A stretch of DNA of 64,000 bases from Schistocerca nitens (Eukaryota; Arthropoda; Insecta; Orthoptera; Acrididae): positions 707,263,389 through 707,327,388 of the forward strand of contig NC_064616.1 of NCBI RefSeq assembly GCF_023898315.1, written 5' to 3'. The stretch's first letter is position 1. The number at the start of each line of letters is the position of its first letter. The notes below the pieces were generated by a model. That model made no database searches and had not been told where the DNA came from. It was given only the letters and a program-made list of their open reading frames with translations. This document shows, piece after piece, positions 55,127-64,000 of this stretch. Both the position numbers and the translations under genes were made by a program.

Positions 55127-55931
55127 GAGAAGAAATAAAAACTTTGAGGTTCGCCGATGACATTGTAATTTTGTCAGAGACAGCAAAGGATTTGGAAGAG
55201 CAGTTGAACGGAATGGACAGTGTCTTGAAAGGAAGATATGAGATGAACATCAACAAAAGTAAAACGAGGATAATGGAATGTAGTCGAATTAAGTCAGGTG
55301 GTGCTGAGGGAATTAGATTAGGAAATGAGACACTTAAAGTAGTAAAGGAGTTTTGCTATTCGAAGAGCAAAATAACTGATGATGGTCGAAGTAGAGAGGA
55401 TGTAAAATGTAGACTGGCAATGGCAAGGAAAGCGTTTCTGAAACAGAGAAATTTGTTAACATCGAGTATAGATTTAAGTGTCAGGAAGTCGTTTCTGAAA
55501 GTATTTGTATGGAGTGTAGCCATGTGTGGAAGTGAAACATGGACGATAAATAGTTCGGACAAGAAGAGAATAGAAGCTTTCGAAATGTGGTGCTACAGAA
55601 GAATGCTGAAGAGTAGATGGGTAGATCACGTAACTAATGAGGAGGTACTGAATAGAATTGGGGAGAAGAGGAGTTTGTGGCACAACTTGACAAGAAGAAA
55701 AGGACTGGTTGGTAGGACATTTTCTGAGGCATCAAGGGATCACAAATTTAGCACTGGAGGGCAGCGTGGAGGGTAAAAATTGTAGAGGGAGACCAAGAGA
55801 TGAATACACTAAGCAGATTCAGAAGGATGTAGGTTGCAGTAGATACTGGAAGATGAAGAAGCTTGCACAGGATAGGGTAGCGTGGAGAGCTGCATCAAAC
55901 CAGTCTCAGGACTGAAGACCTCAACAACAAC
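55127..55931 (+). mobile_element. 5'-truncated RTE-like LINE with 9-bp target duplication, in an ACLY intron
   Basis: CACCTTCAG lies at 55118-55126 and 55932-55940. The insert starts just before the FADD block (LRFADDIVILSETAKDLEEQ) and runs to the (ACA)n tail, closely matching 24240-25020 of the young copy. One frame shift near 55705-55725 splits the final part. Its orientation is antisense to ACLY. Confidence 0.93.
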
Positions 55932-55940
55932 CACCTTCAG

Positions 55941-56300
55941 ACATCCTTTCCTACACTAAATCATCATTTATGTATTTGGCTAATATTTTGATTTTTTAAC
56001 ATCTCATTGTAATAAACTATCTTCCTACACATCAGTATTATTTAAAATCAATTATCTGTTCACATTTAGTTATTTCTTTACGTACATGTGAACTTTAATT
56101 TTTAAACTCCTTCAACTTCTGTACCAGCATACCAAATTTCTGTGGCCACTTTCACAATCACCAAGTCACTTTCTGCTTGAATATTAGTTCTCAAAGCACT
56201 TATTGATGTACCACAATGAACATCAGTAAAAAGGAAATAAACTACTGTAGTTCTGTTTTTATTTTCTAAATGAAACAGGGTATCACTGAAGTATATTTAC
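55941..56300. other. ACLY intron remainder
   Basis: AT-rich intron sequence ending (on the gene strand) at the donor GTAAAT next to the exon at 56301-56377. Nothing else seen. Confidence 0.6.
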
Positions 56301-56377
56301 CTATAAATCCAATGCTTCTTCCTAGCACAAAGAGACTGTTGATTGATCCCATTTCAATATATTCCTGTGCTTCTTCC
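56301..56377 (-). CDS. ACLY: ATP-citrate lyase, penultimate exon
   Basis: Encodes the end of an arginine codon, then [20 protein letters not shown] and SIGFI, matching the conserved [27 protein letters not shown] of animal ACLY. Acceptor TACTTTTAG and donor GTAAAT are in place. 77 bp, phase 2 in and phase 1 out. It belongs to the helical citrate-synthase-like C-terminal domain that forms the tetramer core. Short intron (105 bp) to the exon upstream. Confidence 0.95.
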
Positions 56378-56482
56378 CTAAAAGTAAAACAATTAAATTA
56401 TTACAGCTCTGAAGAAATTTATTTAGTTGCACCAATTATGTAATAAACAATTTTAAGACATAAAAGAAAAATTGTAACTCAC

Positions 56483-56679
56483 CTTGTGAAACTCCCACAG
56501 TGCCTCAGCATATCAACAAAGGATGTGGCTATTATTCCATCTACGTTTAGTATAAGATTTGGTTTCTTTGAAGTTGTTATCTTTTCAACTTCTAATGCAT
56601 ACTGTGTTAGTGGTTTATTGGGAAAATGTTCCATCACAAATTCTTTAATGATTTTAACCCTCATGTCTGGATTATTAAT
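56483..56679 (-). CDS. ACLY: ATP-citrate lyase, third-last exon
   Basis: Encodes [20 protein letters not shown], then [20 protein letters not shown] and [18 protein letters not shown], almost word for word the citrate-synthase-homology domain of animal ACLY. The aspartate of NVDG corresponds to the catalytic D1026 of the human enzyme. Acceptor TTTATTTTCAG and donor GTGAGT are canonical. 197 bp, phase 0 in, phase 2 out. The intron upstream is 7.2 kb (56680-63912), unusually long and full of transposons. Confidence 0.96.
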
Positions 56680-57369
56680 CTGAAAATAAAAATTTACATT
56701 TTACACTGATATGCAATAATTTGCTAGCCTCTTGCCTGTACAACTAGTGTGTATTTTGCTTGTTGTAATATTTCAAAATATATGTTTAAATATTTATGAA
56801 GTATAAATATAATTCAAGGGCTGGTGGTTCTGTGGGTGAATCCGTTTTGTGTAAAGTAAGGGAAAACACTATAAAGAGTGTATCTCTCATCTCACACCAA
56901 ATAATGCAGTTTTAAAATTAATTTTAAGTACAATTAGTGTTAGTTAAATTAACATAACTTTTTATAAATCTGCCTACAGAAAGACAAAATTCCAACATCT
57001 TTTCACCTAAACATGCTTTGCCACTCGCTATGTTAACATGAACAACTTGACTGATTTTGTATCAAAATGCATTAATTATTCAATGGTGTTATTCTTCAGT
57101 CAATGCATTTTTACTCAACATATGCCCACTGCATAGATAGAATTCCCAAAATTTGATAACTGAAGATTTAAAAAACATCCATATATGACAGCTATAACCT
57201 CTTCATTCTGCTCTTTAATGTTATACTTGCAAGAATCATTTTTCCAAATTTTTGGGAATATAATTTACTCTCAGGATGTCACCCACCTGCATTGTTTATT
57301 GGACATCAAACATGAATGTTTGGATTCCAAAATGGCATTATACTGAGATAATGTACATCACAAAAGACA
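56680..57369. other. ACLY intron, unassigned AT-rich part
   Basis: No recognised repeat or gene in this part of the 7.2-kb intron. Confidence 0.5.
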
Positions 57370-57640
57370 GTGAGGACTAGATTACAAATGCTAGGGTACA
57401 CACCCACAATACAAGAAGGAAGAATGAACTACGGAGCAAACCCCCCCAACTGGCAATGCTAGAAAAAGGACCCCAGTACTCTAGTATCAGACTACTAAGA
57501 AGTCTGCCTAAAAACGGGCAAGATAGTGTACTTGACAATGACTTTCCAAAGAAACTTAAAGACTATCTCATTGAAATAGAGTTTTACAGTGTTACAGAAT
57601 ATTTATGCCATCAAATTTGTATATATTATTATTCATTATC
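57370..57640 (+). mobile_element. LINE 3' end fragment in an ACLY intron
   Basis: Frame pieces NTRRKNELRSKPPQLAMLEK, then GPQYSSIRLLRSLPKN and FPKKLKDYLIEIEFYSVTEYL resemble the C-terminus of jockey/CR1-type ORF2 (NTR.K........YAGPK.WN.LP....). Antisense to ACLY. Confidence 0.55.
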
Positions 57641-57822
57641 AATGATGTACAAATGTAAGCTAAAGGGGTAGAAAAATAAGTGATAATGAATGTTACTACT
57701 TTGACATGTCCTATATTATGCATACATTTACTGTACACAAGGTAATCTTACAGGATCAAATAAAATTCAATTCAAGATATTTATACAAACTATGAGCAAA
57801 AAAATTATTTACTGGTAATTTA

Positions 57823-57905
57823 TGACCACTGATATATCTAAGGCATTTGATTGTGTCAATCATGACATTCTGTTGGAGACCTTATATATTTTGGGTTAAA
57901 TTGTT
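57823..57905 (+). mobile_element. Short LINE reverse transcriptase fragment
   Basis: MTTDISKAFDCVNHDILLET and LYILGL match RT block A (LDLSKAFD.V.HDILL.KL...GI). Under 90 bp is kept, so the family is unclear. Confidence 0.6.
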
Positions 57906-57943
57906 TGCTGTCTGCCTGCTTCCAGTACTGTTCTTGCTCTACA

Positions 57944-59535
57944 TTAAAGGCCTCTGGAAAGGTTCAAAATCTTGAAATACTCAATTTTTACTTTTTTGCA
58001 TTTTAAAAATCTACAGACTTTCCCCTTTCAATTGATATATAATTTATTCAGTTTAGATGACTACATCTATTTTAAAAATATTTTTGAAATATATTCTGCA
58101 TGGGGGTGACCCACTGTGGCACTGTTAAACTGCTGTCAAATGTTGTACTCCTCAGTCTACATGATCATCATGTACATTTTAGTGATGTGAGAGAAAATAA
58201 GTGTTACAAAACAAGTGTTGTGGGTCACCTATGATAGTTCGATATATTTCGCTCGCTCAATTGCCGTGTACTTCATGTTTATTTACTCTTTTGTAATCCT
58301 GAAAATATTCGTAGTGAATTCTGTTCATTGAAGTCTCTGTTTTATTGAAGGATAATCATGAGTAAATGTAATGTGACTAGAAATCCTCTGAAGGCTTTTA
58401 AGGAAAGGAGAAATGTTGGAAAGCCAAAAGTAGGTGTTATTACAATAAACAATAAAGACAACAACCAAGTGTGTGAACCTAACCTTGCTGGTACACCTGC
58501 CCATTGCAATGAAAGTGGGAAATAAAGTACTTCGCAGAGGAAGCTTGGTTCAGTTAGTGAAAAGTATCAATATTTTATGGGTGAAATTGTATGTGAATGA
58601 AATATTTGATATGTCAGTTCTCAACGGGATTTTTGCAAACTGTGTATGATGTATTCAGTGCAGTGAAGTCGGTCTGGAACACTAAAAAATCATGTAGGAC
58701 TTGCCAGTGAAATGGAACTGAAATGTGGCAAGTGTTCATGACCACCTTTTGGAACAGTGTTGCAGTAACTCCAAATGAAGAAAATGGTAGCAAAATCTAT
58801 GAACACAAAATTAGAGTTGTTTATGCCTTGCATACAATTGGTAAGGGTGCAACTGCAGGTGCAGTTTTCTATGGCATGATGAATCTTCCAAATCCCCCAA
58901 CCAAGTTTATGAACTATAACAGATTTGTAGGATCTAAGGTCGAATATGTCTGCATAGAATCTATGAAGAAAGCTGTGGAAGAGGCAGTAATAGAGAAGAG
59001 TGGTAATAGATACTTTACTGCAGCATTCGATGGTACCTGGCATATAAGGACACACATCTCTTCATGCTGTAGTATCTGCCACCAGTATGTATACTGGGAA
59101 AGTTTTAGATGTAGCAATAATATCTAAATATTCTAGGTGTATATAATTGCACAGCTAACTATAGTGGCAGTAGTGGAGGAATGGAAGCGGCTGCTGTTGC
59201 TAGTATATTTCAGTGTTCTGTCGCATGTTATAAAGTGATATGTATAAAGTGATATGTGAATTATCTTGGTGACGGCGATTCCAAAAGTTTAAAACATATT
59301 CAAGAACTGAAGCCCTATGGTGGTGGTGATGTACTACAGAAATTTAAATGTACTGGACATGTACAGAAATGAATGATATCAAGACCTCAGTGACTGAAGG
59401 CTTCGTACAAAACACAAAAACTCAGTAATGGTAAAGGGTTGGATGGGAAGGGAAGGTTAATTGACAGTGTAATTGACAAAATACAGAACTATTATGGAAT
59501 AGCTATTAGGCAAAACATGCAGTGTCGAGATTACA
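57944..59535 (+). mobile_element. Kolobok-like transposon with decayed transposase, in an ACLY intron
   Basis: The left end (TTAA then AGGCCTCTGGAAAGG, 57944-57962) matches the end of 17047-18125. The leader and start (MSKCNVTRNPLKAFKERRNV, near 58359) also match that copy. The transposase continues with IYEHKIRVVYALHTIGKGAT, MNLPNPPTKF, AAFDGTWHIR (first D), then in other frames CTANYSGSSGGME, NYLGDGDSK (second D) and KCTGHVQK. Databases often label such proteins Mutator-like; the TTAA duplication and these motifs suggest Kolobok, which is my inference. Several stops and frameshifts. The right end was not found. Confidence 0.78.
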
Positions 59536-59875
59536 AATAATGTTAACACATATAGTGTAGCCTACATTTTAAGATAACTATTTTTGAACCCTGAAGCAAT
59601 GTATTTACACAAGTTACTTGCTGATGACTGTTCATTTGTTGTCACTTAACACTGGGAACATTTCACACACTACACAAAAGTGAGCTTTACTGCACTTGTT
59701 CTTGCAAGCCACAATATGAATGACACTGTCAAAACTACCAACACCGATTTACACTTAATTACAAAATTTTCTCGAGTTCACAGAACACTGGCTACATTCC
59801 ATCACAGGTTGCAGAGGAGAGATGAAGATGAGTAGCTTTCTTCAATTTCTTTAGGAATTCTGAAGGAAAACTATT

Positions 59876-61841
59876 CATGTAACATGGACCACTGGTTCTT
59901 GTTTACAAAACATAAATTGATCCCAGAGTTTCATTCGACATGGAGGACATAAAAACTGACTGCAATTCTTCTTCACCAAGCTAAACACACACTTATACTC
60001 AGCATTGCTGTGCGGTAAAGTCAAAACAGAAAGCATTAGCCTGGATAACCTATCATACTTTGGAACACCATCAGCTCCACGAATGCTCATCAAACACGCC
60101 CACTTGGTATCACCCGTCAAGTTCTCGCTCTCAAGAGCAGCCGAGTTATCAACCTGCAGGGCCACAAATTGGCTCTGAAACACTTTCATTGCACCCTCAG
60201 CTGACTCACTTGCCTTCCTCAGCAGCAATGATGGAAACATTTCTACAAGAAATTCTACAGAAGAAAACCTGACATCCTTAATTTTGGAAACTTGTGCGAC
60301 CTTTGCATGCTTCAGTACTTCATCACTGAAGGGACACTTGTTTCTGATATAATCACATGCAGAGCAAAAGTAAGCCCTGACAGATGAAAAGAACGTTGAT
60401 TTGTCTTTATCATTAAGTTTCTTCGCCAAATTCATTGTCTAAATGCCAATAACTAGATCATCATTATCTCTCTGATTCTCAACAAGATGGTACTGAACTT
60501 TCTGTAACAGGGAACTCTTTATAATTTTAGATTTAACAAACCTGAAAAGAAGCTGCTGTAATAGATTTTTTGTCATTAGTTCTAACAGTTTATACGAATT
60601 TCAGGTGCAGAACTGAGATTCTCAAATACAGGAATGACAGCACACAGGAAATAACAGTAGCCTTGTTTAAGTCTGAAGAGACAAACATAAACAGTTTTTC
60701 TTCACAGGTTTGAATAATATTGTTCTTCAGCACAGGAGCGTCAGATTTTGTGGCAGATGCAAATCTCTTGGGAACAACCAAGTCTGATGACTCTCTTTAG
60801 AACCACCAAGCTCAGTTTTTGGGATTGTAAACTATGTTAAGCTACTTGATGCACACTGAGCACTAGCACGCACCTCATGTTTAAAGAACCCAACTAATGA
60901 ATCCCACTTCTCCAACAGTCTCTGCAGACACTTTCCTAAAGATAGCCATCTTGTGCAGACATGTTTTAGTATCTTCTTAGTTTCCTTGTCATGAACCTCT
61001 TGGAACTTCTTAAGGCGTTCCTTCCTCTTGCAACTCTTTTCTAAATAATAGAAAATGTTGACTAAAAGTTCATCAGTCTTAACAGGCAAACTGATTACAT
61101 CTTTCTCACCAGCAAAGTTAATCAAATGACATGAGTAACCCAGCACAAACACATATGGCTATGCTTCCGTTAAAACAGCAGCAACCCCATTTTTCTTTCC
61201 AATCATGACTAGAGCATTGTCTGAACAGAACACTACACAATTTTCAGTTGGTATTTTGTAATACTCCAGCTGTGAAATTAACAAATTTCCAATATTATGT
61301 CCCGGTGAATCACCCACTAAGCCTGGGACAGACAGCACCGAAGTAACTATCTTTTCTTGCTTTTCCTCAAAACAGGTGATGGATAAGGGATAAAGCTTAG
61401 CATCACTGTCATTGCTCCCATCTGTAGCCAAAGTAAATGGTTCATGTTGCATGCAACTAATGAGTTCATTTCTTGAATCTGTAGTAGCCATTTCTTTCAA
61501 AATATGTGAAGTTTTGTATGACCACAACTGTATCTTTTTGAAATTTCCGAACCAGAGAAGATTTTCTTAAAAAGGGCACCAGCATGATCAGCAGCAGCTA
61601 ACAGAATATTATGATCAATTAAAAATGAAGTGAACAAACATTCTGCTCTTACTACATCAAGGTCAGCTCCAGGAGTGGTAAAAAATGAATCAATTTTCCT
61701 ACTGCTGCCCTTCACTTTTGTATTGGAGATGTTTTTAACAGATCTAATATGATTTATTAATTCAGTTCCTCCATAAGCAATGTTTATATCACATGAACAC
61801 ACGGAACATAATGCAAATGTTTTGCCTTTCCATGGTCGCAT
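59876..61841 (-). mobile_element. hAT-type transposase relic in an ACLY intron
   Basis: On the minus strand, in order: an N-terminal zinc-finger-like part (CSVCSCDINIAYGGTELINH, spacing C-C-H-like), FTLATDGSNDSDAKLYPL (first D), VVFCSDNALVMIGKKNGV (second D), HVCTRWLSLGKCLQRLL (the RW motif), and the C-terminal dimerisation region YDRLSRLMLSVLTLPHSNAE then YKCVFSLVKKN. The parts lie in different frames with several stops between them, so it is not coding as a whole. Same orientation as ACLY. Terminal repeats and an 8-bp duplication were not identified. Confidence 0.85.
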
Positions 61842-61933
61842 AATACAAGGAAATTCAGCGGAATATGCATCCCTGAAAGACTGATATCATTTCTTAGTTG
61901 AACACATCACAAAAACACTAAGTCACACAAAAA

Positions 61934-62155
61934 TTCATCACACAATTTCATGAATACCAGAACCACAGTAAACACCGCATAAAACCGAGCATAAACAAAG
62001 CTTTCCCACTAACACGCAATTGAAGCACAACACACAAAACCAAATCGGACACCAATTCGTCACACAATAGCACGAATACCAGAAAATACAGGAAACACCA
62101 CACAAAAGCAAGCATGAACAAAGCTTTCCCACTAACATGCATCAAAGCACAAAGA
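61934..62155. repeat. 121-bp tandem duplication, followed by a second weaker one
   Basis: Units at 61934 and 62055 share TTC.TCACACAAT and ACAAAGCTTTCCCACTAACA. A second degenerate pair (CTGCGAGACGCGATT near 62170, CTGCGAGAAGAGATT near 62262, each followed by GACTTTCA and TTTCAAACAC) lies just after it. These may be leader sequence of the hAT element. Confidence 0.7.
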
Positions 62156-62509
62156 GTATGCAGCGATAACCTGCGAGACGCGATTAGGGATAGAACGTTC
62201 GATCGACTTTCACCAATGGTGTTTCAAACACACAGAGTTAATGACAAAAGCGCAGTGATATTCTGCGAGAAGAGATTATCAATAATATTATCAGTTGACT
62301 TTCAGTTGAATTTCAAACACCCGTATCTCGGAATAGCAGCTATTATTGAAAGTCAAAACTGAAATGCAGTATGAATGCAGAGGGTGGGAACGAGCCCAGG
62401 AGTTGAAAAAAAAGAAAGAAATGTTCATCTGTAAAACCAAAGGACTACCCCAAAATCCAGAAATCTTCCCAGAAAACCGGAAAACTTGGAAGGTATGACT
62501 CCCTCACAC

Positions 62510-63031
62510 ATCACTTAGCAATGACTGCAGAAATGTGTGGCTTATGAGGAGATGCTTGACCAATGCATACCATTCTTTTTGAATCCTGATATACAGTTAT
62601 TTTGCTAGCAGGACTGCTAGTGTCACTTTGGAACTCTAGAGTGGTTCTTTCTGCTGATTTCATATGATTTTTTACAACCACACACTGCCAAGTTCGATGT
62701 CTGTCAGTATGTGACAACCGCGATGTCTGAGTTTAGCAGAGGCTAGCCCTTCGTGTTTCCTGTTCTCAATCACATGACCAACAGTCAGCTTGGGAACATT
62801 CAAAAGAGTTGAAATGCCCCTGGTGGATTGCTTCCTCAGGTGGCATCCAATGACTAGTCTATGTTCAAAGTCACTGAGCTCTCCTGACTGAACCATTCTG
62901 TTGTTACTTGTTCTCTACTGACAACAAAATACTCATCACCGCCTTTTATACTTGCAGGTCCTCCTCTTATGACATCTACTGGTCAACTCCACATTACATA
63001 GAGGTGTCCAGATACTCTTGATCACATAGTG
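62510..63031 (-). mobile_element. Tc1-like transposon, 5' part only
   Basis: The right terminus reads CACTATGTGATCAAGAGTAT from 63031 on the minus strand, next to TA. The transposase start MVQSGELSDFEHRLVIGCHL (62896) continues with STLLNVPKLTVGHVIENRKH (helix-turn-helix) and, after a frameshift, VVKNHMKSAERTTLEF. The catalytic half is missing. Confidence 0.8.
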
Positions 63032-63912
63032 TATTAACTGCAGTTTCACTGCATATTTACTCCATGATAAAATTTGTTGACAACAATTAACTGAGTAATT
63101 ACAACCACAAATGCAATGCTAAAAGGAAAAGCAATCTACACTACCATCTAAGTGTCCAAACTTTAGCAAGAAAGGAGTGAAATACATAGCTATATAACAC
63201 AGTGAAAATCCACCCATAGGAATAGAATGTCTGACAGACAGGTATAAGCAACACTTCACAAAATAATACATCCGGCACATTTTGAGGAAACTGGGGATCC
63301 ATAGAAAACATGAAGATTTCGTGGAAAAGGACATAAATGTATGAGTTTACATTTCTGCTGCACTAGTATAAACCGCTGCCTCCCACCTAACTATTGTCAG
63401 TTCAATAACAATAACACAGACCATAAACAATACTTGAAATCTGTACAATAGACAATACCGAGTCATCCATTAGAACCACAAGTAAATGTTTAAGGCTCCA
63501 GCTCCTCCCAATAGCACAAATATCAGCACACATCTTCTACTTTACATCAAAACCTATCATTTGTATGTGCTATTTAAGTAAGATGATATGTTAAGACATA
63601 TCTACAGTTAAATAGCCTATATCAATATCATCCAAATTATGAATGTAGAACTTCACAGAGAAATGGTTTTCTTCTCTTATTGGACGAAAAAAAGGGAAAA
63701 TAATCAATCAGCAGGTGCCAGTCAACTGGCTGCCCAGTTAAGAAATCATTATTTTTGTGAAACTAGATGGGGGGACAAGGCCAAGCACTAAAAATAAGTT
63801 CATGGTGTTTAGTCAAAGCCCGTTACCATATTTAAGACATTCAAATATATTAATTATGAAAGCTAGTAAGTAACAAAAGTACAAATTTTTTTGATCAAAG
63901 CAAATTACATAC
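63032..63912. other. ACLY intron, unassigned
   Basis: AT-rich intron sequence; on the gene strand it begins with donor GTATGTAAT. No repeat or ORF of note. Confidence 0.5.
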
Positions 63913-64000
63913 CGATTTCACTCGGTGTCCAATACCCATTATCAGTTGACCTTTACTCCTCATAGAATTAACAAATTCCATGGGAATAAGACCAGTGTCA
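63913..64000 (-). CDS. ACLY: ATP-citrate lyase, fourth-last exon (partial, runs off the window)
   Basis: Encodes [20 protein letters not shown] then MGIGHRVKS, continuous with INNPDMR of the next exon (phase 0). The histidine of GIGHR corresponds to H975 of human ACLY, a catalytic residue of the citrate-synthase-like site. Donor GTATGT follows. With the three exons downstream, 150 residues of a protein that is about 1,100 residues long in animals are in this window. The rest of the gene, including the ATP-grasp and CoA-binding parts, lies beyond the right edge. Confidence 0.96.

Noticed and set aside
58723-59127. Possible host gene of 134 codons with an ATG
   Set aside because: Its sequence is the middle of the Kolobok-like transposase, with further pieces in other frames on both sides.

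Overview
The window looks like a repeat-packed stretch of a large arthropod genome, most likely an orthopteran insect (locust/grasshopper type). The evidence is the presence of several tRNA-derived SINE families, Tc1-like, pogo, hAT and Kolobok-like DNA transposons, RTE- and CR1-like LINEs and a Ty3/gypsy element, long introns, and a conserved animal enzyme gene. The species assignment rests on recalled resemblance of the SINEs to acridid repeats and was not tested.

The only host protein-coding gene I can support is ATP-citrate lyase (ACLY) on the minus strand. Four exons (63913-64000 running off the window, 56483-56679, 56301-56377, 52932-53023) join in phase and encode the last 150 residues up to the stop codon. 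The two long introns (7.2 kb and 3.3 kb) hold a Kolobok-like element, a hAT transposase, a Tc1-like end and several LINE pieces. The 34 bp around the stop codon are tandemly duplicated into the 3' UTR.

Left of ACLY the window is almost entirely mobile DNA. 1-16 kb: two nearly identical, apparently intact Tc1-like elements (78-1499 and 13212-14635), a decayed third Tc1-like element, many SINEs (several with clear target-site duplications, some nested), tRNA-containing inverted-repeat elements and LINE fragments. 16-19 kb: a pogo transposase remnant split by an internally deleted Kolobok-like element whose TTAA duplication can be read directly, then a truncated Tc1-like element. 21-27 kb: an old RTE-like LINE split by a young RTE-like LINE with a 12-bp duplication, followed by a 720-bp near-palindrome. 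28-34.6 kb: a Ty3/gypsy element that looks whole (482-bp LTRs about 1% apart, 5-bp target duplication), sitting inside a pair of 86-bp inverted repeats. 35-43.6 kb: older gypsy fossils carrying a small hairpin element and a 5S-rRNA-derived SINE, with long AT-rich unassigned stretches. 43.6-52 kb: a CR1-like LINE with an esterase ORF1, mariner-type fragments, a degenerate tandem array with a period of about 350 bp, older RTE-like LINE pieces and a second 5S-type SINE.

The non-host genes are independent selfish elements and do not form a pathway; their order is best read as a stratigraphy of insertions. I found no CRISPR array, operon or defence system, and no evidence for a novel multi-gene system.
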